Assembly (NCBI GenBank): GCA_902789735.1
Contig: CADAOZ010000005.1
Span: 82,628 to 146,627, forward strand
Direction: 5' to 3'
Length of the DNA: 64,000 nt
Origin: an uncultured Lachnospiraceae bacterium
GTDB lineage: Bacteria; Bacillota; Clostridia; Lachnospirales; Lachnospiraceae
This document shows, piece after piece, positions 17,144 through 25,697 of this stretch. Position 1 is the first letter of the stretch. Each line of letters begins with the position of its first letter. The notes under the pieces are model-generated. The model was not told the DNA's origin and did not search any database. It saw only the letters and a list, made by a program, of their open reading frames with translations. The position numbers and the translations under genes were made by a program.

Positions 17144-18219
17144 AGTTTGATACAGACAATGGTATCCTTCGCTTCCAGGATAATATCGTCGGCCCCGACC
17201 AGGACACTGCCCCGGCGGATCACGGCAGATATACAGATACCGAAGCTGTCTTCCGCCTCCCCTATGGTGATCCGGCAAAAGGGCGAATCGGAATCCACAT
17301 AAATGACTTCCGTCGTATTCTTATACTGGGATGCGGTAATATCCCGCTGCAGGCGTGTATACTGCTCCACGAATCCGGCGGAAATAATGCCTGTCGGGAT
17401 GGCCACGGCGCCCACGCCCAGGAAGGTCGTCAGAACTGCCAGGGTGCGGCCCAGAGGGGTAATCGGATAAATATCGCCGTAGCCGACCGTAAATACGGTC
17501 GCCAGGCTCCACCAGATTCCGGAGAAAGCATTCTTAAAAACATCCGGCTGGGCGTCATGCTCCACGCTGTACATGGAAAGGGAGGAGGCGACCATCAGAA
17601 TCACGATGATCAGGATGGACGAGATGATCTGGTTCTTCTTTTCCGCAAGAACTGTGGTAATGACATTGAACGAGTCATAGTAGGCGTTGATCCGGAACAG
17701 ATGGAAGATCCTGACCACCCGCAGGATGCGGAAGGCCGCAAAGCCTGACAGGAAAAAGAAAGGCAGAATGGTCAGCAGATCCACGATCCCGTCGAAGGAC
17801 AAAAGGAATTTCAGGACGGCGCCGGCATGGCTGCTGCCCGGATAAAGATAATCCGCTGTCCAGATCCGCAGGGCGTACTCAATGGTAAAGATCACGACCG
17901 TGACCACTTCTATGCCCTTGAAGACCGGCATATAAGACTCCAGCTCAGAGAAGGTCTCCAGGATCAGAGCGGATATGTTGAGGACAATGGCCAGCACCAG
18001 GAACAGATCGAACAGGCGGCTGGGCAGGTCTTCTGTCTGGCCGATCTGGATGATCTCAAAGATCCGCTTCCTGCCGTCTTCTTTTTTATCAGACTGCTCT
18101 TTTCCCAGATGGGGGATATCCGGCCTTTTGCCCGCGTACTCTTTTGTGCGGTTTTCATCCCTGCCGCCGGCGGTCCTGTTCCCGTTCCGGGCGGTCTTTT
18201 TTCTTTTCCTGGCTGCCAT
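17140..18219 (-). CDS. Voltage-gated potassium channel family protein with TrkA-C-like tail
   Basis: A 359-residue six-segment channel. After a basic, polar N-terminal 70 residues come S1-S4, with the charged voltage-sensor helix FRILRVVRIFHLFR, then S5, the pore loop with the filter TVGYGD (about residue 250) and S6. A soluble C-terminal part (about 290-359) resembles a TrkA-C ligand-binding module (ICISAVIRRGSVLVGADDIILEAKDTIVCI). It should conduct potassium across the cytoplasmic membrane. I start at 18219, with AGAGGAAC before the ATG; the longer in-frame start at 18282 lacks a site. Its stop codon lies in a palindromic repeat. Confidence 0.9.
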   Translation of the reverse strand: MAARKRKKTARNGNRTAGGRDENRTKEYAGKRPDIPHLGKEQSDKKEDGRKRIFEIIQIGQTEDLPSRLFDLFLVLAIVLNISALILETFSELESYMPVFKGIEVVTVVIFTIEYALRIWTADYLYPGSSHAGAVLKFLLSFDGIVDLLTILPFFFLSGFAAFRILRVVRIFHLFRINAYYDSFNVITTVLAEKKNQIISSILIIVILMVASSLSMYSVEHDAQPDVFKNAFSGIWWSLATVFTVGYGDIYPITPLGRTLAVLTTFLGVGAVAIPTGIISAGFVEQYTRLQRDITASQYKNTTEVIYVDSDSPFCRITIGEAEDSFGICISAVIRRGSVLVGADDIILEAKDTIVCIKL

Positions 18220-18343
18220 TTCAGTTCCTCTGTCCGGCCGCTGTCCCCGCGCAGGCGGGGCTTCCGCGGCATTCTGTCTCAATACTTTTACAGGGTGATG
18301 TGCTATTATTGATTATATCGGAAAGATTGGAGGAAGAAAAGCT

Positions 18344-19075
18344 GTGCATCCGGCAGAACTGCGGCTTCAGCTGCAAAAGGAAATCGATCTGTTTTATGAA
18401 GGAGGTCAGAAAGACCCCATGCCGGTCCTGGCGTGCCTGAAAGAAGCGGCCGCCGCGGGACTGACCTTCCCCGCGTGTCTGCCCGCTTCCCCGGAGACAG
18501 GCGGTCCGGCCGTCTGGCTGCGGGCATATAAGGAAGACAGGCCGGACCTGCAGGCCATGACACTGGAAGCCATGGTCCGGCAGGTCCGCAGCCGGGATCA
18601 CTGCCCCGGCATCCTCCTTTTTCCGGGAGAACGTCCCGTTTATCTGACACGGGATCTCTTCCCTATGGTCTGCGGCAGTGAAGCAGACAGACAGGAAACC
18701 GGGCGGGATTCCGTCAGGCGCCTGCTGGCGCAGGGCGACGCTTACCGGGATCCGGAAGGCAGCTATGACGCGGCCGCTTCGCTTGCCTGTTACCGGCAGG
18801 CTTATGAGGCCGCCCGGGCCGACAGGGAATCCCCCGAATATATCGAAGCCTGCCTGCGGCTGGCCGGATACCATGGCGACCTGCTTGAGGAAGAAGAGCT
18901 GTCAGAGGTGCTGGACCAGGCCATCCGGTACGCCGGTCTCCTGGTCAATGCCGGCCGCCCGGAAGGTCCGGACCTGCTGATCCGGGCAAAAAGGGCGCAG
19001 GAACAGGCCATGGAAAAAGCAGCCCGGCGCATGCTCTATGCCCGCGCGCTGCCTGCTTCCTTTTTTGAATTCTGA
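18344..19075 (+). CDS. Hypothetical protein, helical C-terminal half
   Basis: A 243-residue protein I do not recognise. It starts at GTG (18344) with TTGGAGG nine bases before. The N-terminal half is alpha/beta with PVLACLKEAAAAGLTFPACLP and a strand-like ILLFPGERPVYLTRDLF, recalling SseB-type N-terminal domains but too weak to assign. The second half looks like two TPR-type helix pairs (AASLACYRQAYEAARADRESPEYIEACLRLAGYHGDLL, given here only as a region near residues 147-184). No signal peptide or membrane segment. It is divergent from the K+ channel gene and convergent with rpiB, ending at a shared terminator, so it is likely a single-gene transcript. Confidence 0.65.
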   Translation: MHPAELRLQLQKEIDLFYEGGQKDPMPVLACLKEAAAAGLTFPACLPASPETGGPAVWLRAYKEDRPDLQAMTLEAMVRQVRSRDHCPGILLFPGERPVYLTRDLFPMVCGSEADRQETGRDSVRRLLAQGDAYRDPEGSYDAAASLACYRQAYEAARADRESPEYIEACLRLAGYHGDLLEEEELSEVLDQAIRYAGLLVNAGRPEGPDLLIRAKRAQEQAMEKAARRMLYARALPASFFEF

Positions 19076-19112
19076 CCCCGGAATCTGTCCTCCGCCGTAA
19101 TGGTTATAAAAC

Positions 19113-19155
19113 AGGACAGCGGATGTCCCCCTGCGGAGACATTCGCTGTCCTTTG
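19113..19155. terminator. Terminator between the hypothetical gene and rpiB
   Basis: AGGACAGCG...ATGTC pairs with GACAT...CGCTGTCCT, followed by TTTG on the plus strand and preceded by an A-rich stretch. It lies between two convergent genes and can serve both. Confidence 0.7.
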
Positions 19156-19185
19156 TCCTGCTTATCTGATACAGAAGCTGCCGGC

Positions 19186-19665
19186 TTATTCTGCGTCTGC
19201 GGGCATCTTGTCGGCATAGCCGTAATCACGCTCTACCTGACAGATCAGGTCTACCCGGCGGGCATGACGGCCGCCCTGGAATTCCGCGTCAAAGAAAGCG
19301 TCGCAGATCATCTTGCCCAGCTCTACGCCGACGACACGCTCGCCCATGGCAACGATCTGGCAGTTATTATGCTCGGCGATCATTTTTGCTGTGTAGGGTT
19401 CACTGCAGACGCCGGCCCGGATTCCGGGAACCTTGTTGGCCGCGAGAGAAATGCCAACGCCTGTTCCGCAGACCAGAACGCCCTTGTCAATCTCACCACG
19501 TTTGATGGCTTCCGCCACCTTTCTGCCGGGAATGGGATAATCCACCTTCTCTGTCGGGCTGTAAGCACCGAAATCCACACATTCAAATCCGCGTTCCTTC
19601 ATATGCTGCAGCAGGGCGTCTTTCAGGCCCAGTGCCGCGTGGTCACTTCCAAATCCTATTTTCAT
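19186..19665 (-). CDS. rpiB: Ribose 5-phosphate isomerase B
   Basis: A 159-residue RpiB/LacAB family sugar-phosphate isomerase interconverting ribose-5-phosphate and ribulose-5-phosphate. It begins MKIGFGSDHAALGLKD and has the conserved block CGTGVGISLAANKVPGIRA with the catalytic cysteine, followed by AEHNNCQIVAMGERVVG. I chose the ATG at 19665, preceded by AGGGAGGTAAGG; an ATG 17 codons upstream adds a non-conserved tail. Family length is about 150. It could also act on allose-6-phosphate, but no allose genes are near. Confidence 0.93.
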   Translation of the reverse strand: MKIGFGSDHAALGLKDALLQHMKERGFECVDFGAYSPTEKVDYPIPGRKVAEAIKRGEIDKGVLVCGTGVGISLAANKVPGIRAGVCSEPYTAKMIAEHNNCQIVAMGERVVGVELGKMICDAFFDAEFQGGRHARRVDLICQVERDYGYADKMPADAE

Positions 19666-19818
19666 TTCCTTACCTCCCTGATTTCTTTTGACAGTACCGG
19701 CCGGCAGGCAGTGCATGCCGGCCGGGCTGTCTCCTAATCCATCTGTATTTTATATTACACCTGTCCGTGCCGTCGGAAAAGATTCCTTTTTATGATTATT
19801 TGCGCATTTCCTGCCTTT

Positions 19819-21618
19819 TTATGCGTAAAGCGCTTCCAGCTCCGAAATCACCCTGTCAAAGACCTCCAAAGCTTCATCGACCGGCCTGCCGGCGGACATA
19901 TCCACGCCCGCGATCCTGAGCAGGCTGACCGGATCATCCGTACAGCCGCTGGAAAGAAATTCCAGGTAAGGCCGTACTGCTGTCTCCCCCTCTTCCAGAA
20001 TACGATGGGCAATGGCGACCGCCGCCGCGAAACTGGTCGCGTACTGGTATACATAGAAGTTGTAATAGAAATGCGGAATCCGGCACCATTCACAGGCGAT
20101 CAGGGGATCCGATACCATATCTTCCCCGAAATACTGCTGATTCAGTTCATAGTAGACCGCGGAGAGGGCGTCCGCTGTCAGGGGCTGTCCGGCTTCGGCC
20201 ATGGCGTTGGTCCTGCGCTCAAATTCTTCGAACATGACCTGACGGAAGAGAGTCCCCTTAAAATTATCCAGATAGTGGTTGAGCAGGTAAGCCCTTTCCT
20301 GTTTTGAACCGGCACGCTGCAGCAGATATTCCAGCAGAAGGACTTCATTCGTGGTAGAGGCCACTTCCGCCACAAAGATCCTGTACCTGGAATCCAGGAA
20401 GCTCTGCTTCCGGTTGGAATACCAGGTATGGATGGAGTGGCCCATCTCATGAACCAGGGTAAAGACATCATCCAGGGTATCTGCCCAGTTGAGCAGCATA
20501 TAAGGATGGACCGCGTATACGCCGGTGGAATAGGCACCGCCCCGCTTGCCTTCATTCTCGACCACATCGATCCACCGGTTCTCATAGGCTTCCCTGACCA
20601 CCTGCAGATACTCTTCGCCCAGGGGCGCCAGGGCCCGGAGAGAGATCTCCTTTGCCTCCTCATAGGTCACCTTTTTCTGATAGTCCGCCACCATAGGCAC
20701 ATAGACATCATACATATGCAGTTCATCGACCCCCAGCAGCTTTTTCCGCAGGGAAACATAACGGTGCATCTTGTCCAGTCCCCTGCGGGTGCTCTCGATC
20801 AGGTTGTCGCAGACGGAAGGATCCACATTATTGCCATCGACCGCCGCCTCAAAGGTGGAGGCATACTTTCTGGCCCTGGCATTAAATATCTGCTGTTTGA
20901 CCTGACCATCATACAGCGCGGCCCAGGTATTGCGGAATTCCCGGTAGCGTTCATAGAATTTCTCAAATACCTCTTTACGCAGGGCTCTGTCAGGGGACAT
21001 CATCAGCGGTACAAAGCGGCCGTTACTGATCGTAATCGTTTCTCCCTCCGGTCCCGTAACAGATGGAAATTTGAGATCGGCGCTGATCAGCATGCTGAAG
21101 CTGTTATAGGGGACCGCTGCCATTTCACCGGCGGAAGCCAGCAGGCGCTCCATCTCCGTAGAAAGGGCATGGTCCCGGGTCCGGATGACTTCTTTGATGG
21201 AGACCCGGTACCGCAGCAGGTCCGGGACCTGCCTGTAATATTCCTCCAGACGGTCTTCGGACAGGGACAGGATCTCCGGCTCGATAAAGGAAAGCTTCTC
21301 CGCGATCTGTACCTCAGCGCTCTGAGCCCGGAGGGTCAGGGCCTGATTGTCCGCGTTGGCCGTGTCCTGATCATATTTCATAGACGCGTATGTAGAAAAG
21401 CTGTAGAGAGTCTCCATACAGACAGCGTAAAGGTCCATGCCCTTTTTCATGGTCTCCGCATCCCGGACAAATTGTCCTTCGTAAGCGGCCAGCTCTCCGG
21501 CCAGGGCAAGGCCCTTTTGCACATCCGCTTCCCAGGCTGCCGTATCTTCATAAATATCTTCCAGTTTCCAGGTCAGTTCCTCCGGGACCTGGTTCCTTAC
21601 CGGTAATTTCTGTTCCAT
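19819..21618 (-). CDS. pepF: Oligoendopeptidase F (M3B family)
   Basis: A 599-residue cytosolic zinc metallopeptidase, the standard length for PepF, which cuts peptides of roughly 7-17 residues. The zinc site HEMGHS is near residue 387, with the third ligand glutamate in the downstream VAEVASTTNEVLL segment. The conserved N-terminal RNQVPEELTWKLEDIY and C-terminal FYVYQYATSFAAA segments are present. GAAAGGAAACAGCC precedes the ATG. It appears to be a single-gene transcript between rpiB and cysK. Confidence 0.95.
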   Translation of the reverse strand: MEQKLPVRNQVPEELTWKLEDIYEDTAAWEADVQKGLALAGELAAYEGQFVRDAETMKKGMDLYAVCMETLYSFSTYASMKYDQDTANADNQALTLRAQSAEVQIAEKLSFIEPEILSLSEDRLEEYYRQVPDLLRYRVSIKEVIRTRDHALSTEMERLLASAGEMAAVPYNSFSMLISADLKFPSVTGPEGETITISNGRFVPLMMSPDRALRKEVFEKFYERYREFRNTWAALYDGQVKQQIFNARARKYASTFEAAVDGNNVDPSVCDNLIESTRRGLDKMHRYVSLRKKLLGVDELHMYDVYVPMVADYQKKVTYEEAKEISLRALAPLGEEYLQVVREAYENRWIDVVENEGKRGGAYSTGVYAVHPYMLLNWADTLDDVFTLVHEMGHSIHTWYSNRKQSFLDSRYRIFVAEVASTTNEVLLLEYLLQRAGSKQERAYLLNHYLDNFKGTLFRQVMFEEFERRTNAMAEAGQPLTADALSAVYYELNQQYFGEDMVSDPLIACEWCRIPHFYYNFYVYQYATSFAAAVAIAHRILEEGETAVRPYLEFLSSGCTDDPVSLLRIAGVDMSAGRPVDEALEVFDRVISELEALYA

Positions 21619-21867
21619 GGCTGTTTCCTTTCTGTTCTGGTACCCTTTCTATTGGACGCGCCCTTCCGGACCTGCGGCAGATCCGGATCTGGCTGCGCAT
21701 TCTCCTGATGACAAAATCCAGTATAACATAAGCAGGCCGCATTTTCTCCGGTACAAAAAAAGAGGACGCAGACAAGAAATGTCCGCATCCTCCGGTTCTG
21801 TCCTTTTTATACTCTCTGCTTCTTCGGCGGCTGCCGCCGGATGGAAACCGCTGCCAGGGCCGGCAGG

Positions 21868-22800
21868 TCAGTCAATGAAAAGAGGGGTGGAATAATATCT
21901 GTCACCGCTGTCCGGCAGCAGGGCGACAATGGTCTTGCCCCTGTTCTCAGGCTTCTGCGCCTCCAGGATGGCCGCGTGAAGAGCGGCGCCGGAGGAAATA
22001 CCGGTCAGAATGCCCTCCGTCACAGCCAGACTCTTGGAAGCCCTGAAGGCATCCTCATTCTCAATGGTCACGATTCTGTTATATACGGAGGTATTGAGCA
22101 CGGAAGGAACAAAGCCCGCGCCGATGCCCTGGATCTTGTGGGCGCCGGCCCTGCCCTGGGAAAGGACCGGAGAACCGGCCGGTTCGACCGCGATGATCTC
22201 AACGCCGGGCTTCTGGCTCTTCAGATACGTGCCCACGCCGGTCAGGGTGCCGCCTGTACCTACGCCCGCGATAAAGATATCGACCTGGCCGTCTGTATCC
22301 TTCCAGATCTCCGGACCGGTGGTCGCCGCATGGATGGCCGGGTTGGCGGGATTATCAAACTGAGCAGGGATAAAAGAGCCTTCAATCTCCTGGGCCAGTT
22401 CATTGGCCTTCTCGATGGCCCCCTTCATGCCAAGAGAGCCCCGGGTCAGTACGACTTTGGCTCCATATGCCTTGAGGATATTCCTTCGCTCTACGCTCAT
22501 GGTATCCGGCATGGTCAGAATGATTTTATAGCCCTTTGCCGCCGCGACCGAAGCCAGGCCGATGCCGGTATTGCCCGAAGTAGGCTCAATAATGGTGGAT
22601 CCTTCCCTGAGCAGTCCCTTCTTCTCCGCGTCCTCGATCATGGCCGCAGCGATCCGGTCTTTGACAGAGCCTGCGGGATTGAAATATTCCAGTTTGGCCA
22701 GCAGTTTCGCTTCCAGTCCAAGTTTCCGTTCCAGGTTGACCAGCTCGACAAGAGGCGTATTTCCGATCAGTCCGATTGTTCCTTTATAAATGTTCGCCAT
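21868..22800 (-). CDS. cysK: Cysteine synthase A (O-acetylserine sulfhydrylase)
   Basis: A 310-residue PLP enzyme that makes cysteine from O-acetylserine and sulfide. The N-terminal IGNTPLVELVNLER and the PLP lysine in FNPAGSVKDRIA (lysine about residue 46) are typical, followed by the substrate loop EPTSGNTGIGLA and the phosphate cup GTGGTLTGVG. An AGGAAGGACA site precedes the ATG. A strong promoter and a paired-arm operator lie upstream, fitting sulfur-responsive control. A hairpin is not obvious after the stop codon. Confidence 0.95.
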   Translation of the reverse strand: MANIYKGTIGLIGNTPLVELVNLERKLGLEAKLLAKLEYFNPAGSVKDRIAAAMIEDAEKKGLLREGSTIIEPTSGNTGIGLASVAAAKGYKIILTMPDTMSVERRNILKAYGAKVVLTRGSLGMKGAIEKANELAQEIEGSFIPAQFDNPANPAIHAATTGPEIWKDTDGQVDIFIAGVGTGGTLTGVGTYLKSQKPGVEIIAVEPAGSPVLSQGRAGAHKIQGIGAGFVPSVLNTSVYNRIVTIENEDAFRASKSLAVTEGILTGISSGAALHAAILEAQKPENRGKTIVALLPDSGDRYYSTPLFID

Positions 22801-22817
22801 TGTCCTTCCTCCGTTCT

Positions 22818-22840
22818 AATCCTACTATTCAATTAGGATT
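22818..22840. promoter_or_regulatory. Inverted-repeat operator in the cysK leader
   Basis: AATCCTA and TAGGATT arms are separated by nine bases, between the -10 element and the ribosome binding site. A related ATTCCTATAGGTAT lies just upstream of the -35 (from about 22905). Rrf2-type regulators such as CymR bind sites of this general kind at cysteine genes in Firmicutes; the assignment is inference. Confidence 0.5.
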
Positions 22841-22862
22841 TATCTGTTTTTGCTATGGCTGT

Positions 22863-22891
22863 ATCTTAACATCCCCGGTCCTGCCTGTCAA
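22863..22891 (-). promoter_or_regulatory. cysK promoter
   Basis: On the minus strand TTGACA (22886-22891) and TAAGAT (22863-22868) are 17 bases apart, a near-consensus vegetative promoter, 63 bases before the cysK start codon. Confidence 0.75.
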
Positions 22892-22981
22892 GAACATATT
22901 TTGTAATTCCTATAGGTATAGTATGATATTGGATAAAATATTTCCTCCGCGCGTTTTTGTCTCCGCGCGGAGGTCATCCGG

Positions 22982-23998
22982 CTACAAATCTCCTGCTTCC
23001 CGGAAAAAATCGCTCGAAAATTTCAGCTTCGTGTTAACGCTGACCGGTCCTTTTCTGCCTTCCTCGGATTCCTCCGGCCGGTGGATATGATCATCCTCCT
23101 TATGGGGCGTCTGATCCGGAAAATGCTCCAGGCAGTAGGCCGTCAGCCGGGAATAGACCTCTGCTGCCGCGGCCCTCTGCTCCGGATCTTTACGCAGCAT
23201 GCTTTCAATGATCTCCCGCAGCCCGGGTGACGGGATCGCCTCCTTATCCGCTTTCAGGACAAAATCATCCAGGACCGCTTCGTGGGCGTAATCATAGGCA
23301 TCCGTATCAAACGCGGGCAGTTTTCCGGTCAGATACTGATGGAACAAAAGGCCCATTGCGAACACGTCCATCTTACAGGATAGTACGGCTTCTTCTCCGC
23401 ATAAAAACATACAGGCCTCCGGTGACAGATAGACCTGATCCCCTTCCAGATCCTCTTCCTGCTCCGGAGGGTCATACTCGTAAAAGCAGCCGTCAAAATC
23501 TATGATCTTGGCGACAGGTTTTCCCCCTTTGGACATATGGACGATCACATTGGTATCCTTGATATCCGTATGGATGATATGTTTCGAGTGCAGGGCCGCC
23601 AGGCTGTGGATGGCTGTTCTGCAAAGCAGAAGCCTGTCCTGCAGCGGCAGCCAGGCAATCCGGTCCAGAGCCGGCCCATCCGATTTGATCCATCTGGCCG
23701 TCATATAATAACGGGAATCAACCCGGAAAAACTCTGCGATTCTGACCAGATTTCCATCGGACGCTTCGTTGATATCCCTGTACAGTTCATATTTTTTTGC
23801 TTCAAAGCGCTCACAATCCCGGATCCTTTCGATCCGCAGATCCTTGTCCAGCGATACCTCGTCCGGATATCTGGGGTCCATGAATTCTTTTATAAAAAAA
23901 CGGATCCCGCCTTTTTGGGCAATGGTCCACCTGGAAAAGCCGGCGTTCTGATTTTGAAAGGGCCGGATCAGTTCATAGTGATTGATAATTTCCGCCAT
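22982..23998 (-). CDS. Serine/threonine protein kinase-like protein
   Basis: A 338-residue soluble protein with an N-terminal kinase fold. Key residues are readable: the ATP lysine in FFIKEF, the catalytic loop HTDIKDTNVIV (H-x-D-x-K-x-x-N), the metal site IIDFDGC (D-F-D in place of D-F-G), and an LSPEA segment in place of APE. The glycine loop is poor (FQNQNAGFSRW). It has no membrane segment or PASTA repeats and ends with an acidic, proline-containing tail. It is the last gene of an operon with a PP2C phosphatase (15 bases upstream) and a vWA protein. Known TerY-P triads pair exactly these three functions; the target here is unknown. Confidence 0.85.
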   Translation of the reverse strand: MAEIINHYELIRPFQNQNAGFSRWTIAQKGGIRFFIKEFMDPRYPDEVSLDKDLRIERIRDCERFEAKKYELYRDINEASDGNLVRIAEFFRVDSRYYMTARWIKSDGPALDRIAWLPLQDRLLLCRTAIHSLAALHSKHIIHTDIKDTNVIVHMSKGGKPVAKIIDFDGCFYEYDPPEQEEDLEGDQVYLSPEACMFLCGEEAVLSCKMDVFAMGLLFHQYLTGKLPAFDTDAYDYAHEAVLDDFVLKADKEAIPSPGLREIIESMLRKDPEQRAAAAEVYSRLTAYCLEHFPDQTPHKEDDHIHRPEESEEGRKGPVSVNTKLKFSSDFFREAGDL

Positions 23999-24013
23999 CG
24001 GAATATAACCCCG

Positions 24014-24976
24014 TTATTTTATGTACTGCTCATACCCGTCCCGGTAGGTCAGCCAGAGTTCTCTGGCTTTCTCTTCCGTATAGGCGTCTGCCAGCGGCTG
24101 AATGTAGGCTTCTGCCAGTTTCCTGTGCCTGTCCGCGAAATACTGTTTCAGATTTCCAAAAGTCCCGAAATAGAACAGCATGACCCCCATGGTCGCGTCA
24201 TCCCCCGTTACATCCTGTATTTCGCTGTGCAGCCTCTGTTTCCATTCAGACAGAGATCCGGATCTGCGGAGGGTATCCAGCAGGAAATATTCAAAATGCA
24301 TGGGGGTCCTCCAATAGCCGAAATAGCCGTCCGTGGCGGCCACCACTGCCGCGGGACCCTGCAGGCGCACATGGCTCGTGTGCAGGGTATACCGGCCGTC
24401 GGAAGACAGCACATTGGTCTGTACAGGATCGTCCCTTAAATCTTCAAACGCGTCCCGGCTGTGGGTATCGTCTTTCGACAGGGGACTCAGCCCGTTTTCA
24501 TTCAAAATATAAACACGGGAATCTCCTGCCCAGACCGACTGCACCGTAACCTCACCGTTTCCATATTCCGCCAGCGCGATTGCCGCCGTTGTCGGGAAAT
24601 CACGTACCATGGCACCGCGCAGCTTCAGGGCGCTGCCGCCTTTCTGCTCTCCCAGCAGTAAAGCCCCGGCAGTCCTCTCCCGCAGTTCTTCTGTCAGATT
24701 GCCGTGCCGGCCTTTTCCGTTCCCGCCCCGGAACCAGTCATAGACGGCACCGCTGGCGAGCCTGGAGGCGATATAAGCTCCTGTATGTTTTTCATAATGA
24801 TCATACTGACGGGCACCCAGTCCTCCGCATCCGTCGAAGACGCCGATCAGGGCCGCGTCTCCGGCCCGGGAGCAGCAAAAGCTGTCTTCGCCCTTTCCGC
24901 CGGAAATCTCCGCGGAAACAACAAACTGGCCGTCAAATATATCATGGAACGACTGTCTCTGTTTTTCCTTCTTCAT
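24014..24976 (-). CDS. PP2C-family protein phosphatase
   Basis: A 320-residue protein with PPM/PP2C signatures: GEDSFCCSRAGDAALIGVFDGCGG (D-G-C-G-G where D-G-H-G-G is usual), WAGDSRVYIL, AATDGYFGY and the metal aspartates in TGDDATMG. It lacks a membrane segment and should dephosphorylate Ser/Thr residues, probably those set by the neighbouring kinase. A helical tail (about 275-320) is extra to the family core. The start overlaps the vWA stop codon by four bases (ATGA), so translation is coupled. The histidine to cysteine change in the metal motif may lower or alter activity. Confidence 0.85.
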   Translation of the reverse strand: MKKEKQRQSFHDIFDGQFVVSAEISGGKGEDSFCCSRAGDAALIGVFDGCGGLGARQYDHYEKHTGAYIASRLASGAVYDWFRGGNGKGRHGNLTEELRERTAGALLLGEQKGGSALKLRGAMVRDFPTTAAIALAEYGNGEVTVQSVWAGDSRVYILNENGLSPLSKDDTHSRDAFEDLRDDPVQTNVLSSDGRYTLHTSHVRLQGPAAVVAATDGYFGYWRTPMHFEYFLLDTLRRSGSLSEWKQRLHSEIQDVTGDDATMGVMLFYFGTFGNLKQYFADRHRKLAEAYIQPLADAYTEEKARELWLTYRDGYEQYIK

Positions 24977-25659
24977 ATTGAATTACCGATCGCGCTGAGG
25001 ATCTGCTCATAGTCACAGTCCGCGAGGCCGTCACCCGCTTCTGACTCGTATTGGATCACATTGTTCCAGTTATCCGTGATCTTATTCCAGCTTTTTTTAT
25101 TGGGCGCGAAAATGATCAGCCGTTTCGCTGACTCATCCATGACGCCGGGCGATGTCCTGCTGCCCCACCAGCGTGTCAGTTCATTGAAATCCGCTGCCAT
25201 ATTGGCAGGATAATTAGGGGCGCTTTTTCCAAATCCCAGATCGTGGGTTCCGTCATCCGACCATACAACAATTACATGTCTGCGTTTCTGGGCGGTCATA
25301 TTCCATTTTGACTTCATCGCGTAGGCCAGCGCTTCCAGTCCGTCCTCTTCGTCATCTCCGCCCCCGGACGCTTCAATACTTGTCAGGCAGGCCTTGAAAT
25401 CCGCCGCCTGGTCCGGCAGATGGAAAAAATCCGTGACCAGCATTGCCTGCTCACGATCATAATAATAATCCCGGAAGGCAATGATCCGGATCCGGAGATC
25501 CGAAACCGTTTTATGCTTGTTCTTCATGATGACCTGGAAATCCTGATAGAATCTGAGGGCGTTATTTTTGACCGTATCCAGCACGTGGTCCATACTCATC
25601 GTCACATCTATGCAAAAGACCAGATCTACGCCATACGTCAGCTTATAATTACTTCCCAT
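24973..25659 (-). CDS. von Willebrand factor A domain protein, TerY-like
   Basis: A 228-residue single-domain vWA protein without signal peptide. The metal site (MIDAS) is intact: DVTMSM near residue 16, then a glycine-rich SGGGDDEEDGLEAL and a WSDDGTHDLGFG segment carrying the last acidic ligand. The ATG at 25659 has GGAAGG seven bases before; a GTG two codons upstream is the alternative. Cytosolic vWA proteins of this type form a TerY-P triad with a kinase and PP2C phosphatase in other bacteria. Here it is first of the three, directly after two zinc-ribbon membrane proteins. Confidence 0.83.
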   Translation of the reverse strand: MGSNYKLTYGVDLVFCIDVTMSMDHVLDTVKNNALRFYQDFQVIMKNKHKTVSDLRIRIIAFRDYYYDREQAMLVTDFFHLPDQAADFKACLTSIEASGGGDDEEDGLEALAYAMKSKWNMTAQKRRHVIVVWSDDGTHDLGFGKSAPNYPANMAADFNELTRWWGSRTSPGVMDESAKRLIIFAPNKKSWNKITDNWNNVIQYESEAGDGLADCDYEQILSAIGNSI

Positions 25660-25697
25660 AATCACACCTTCCCTTTCTTCTGATACCCTGTCTCCAT

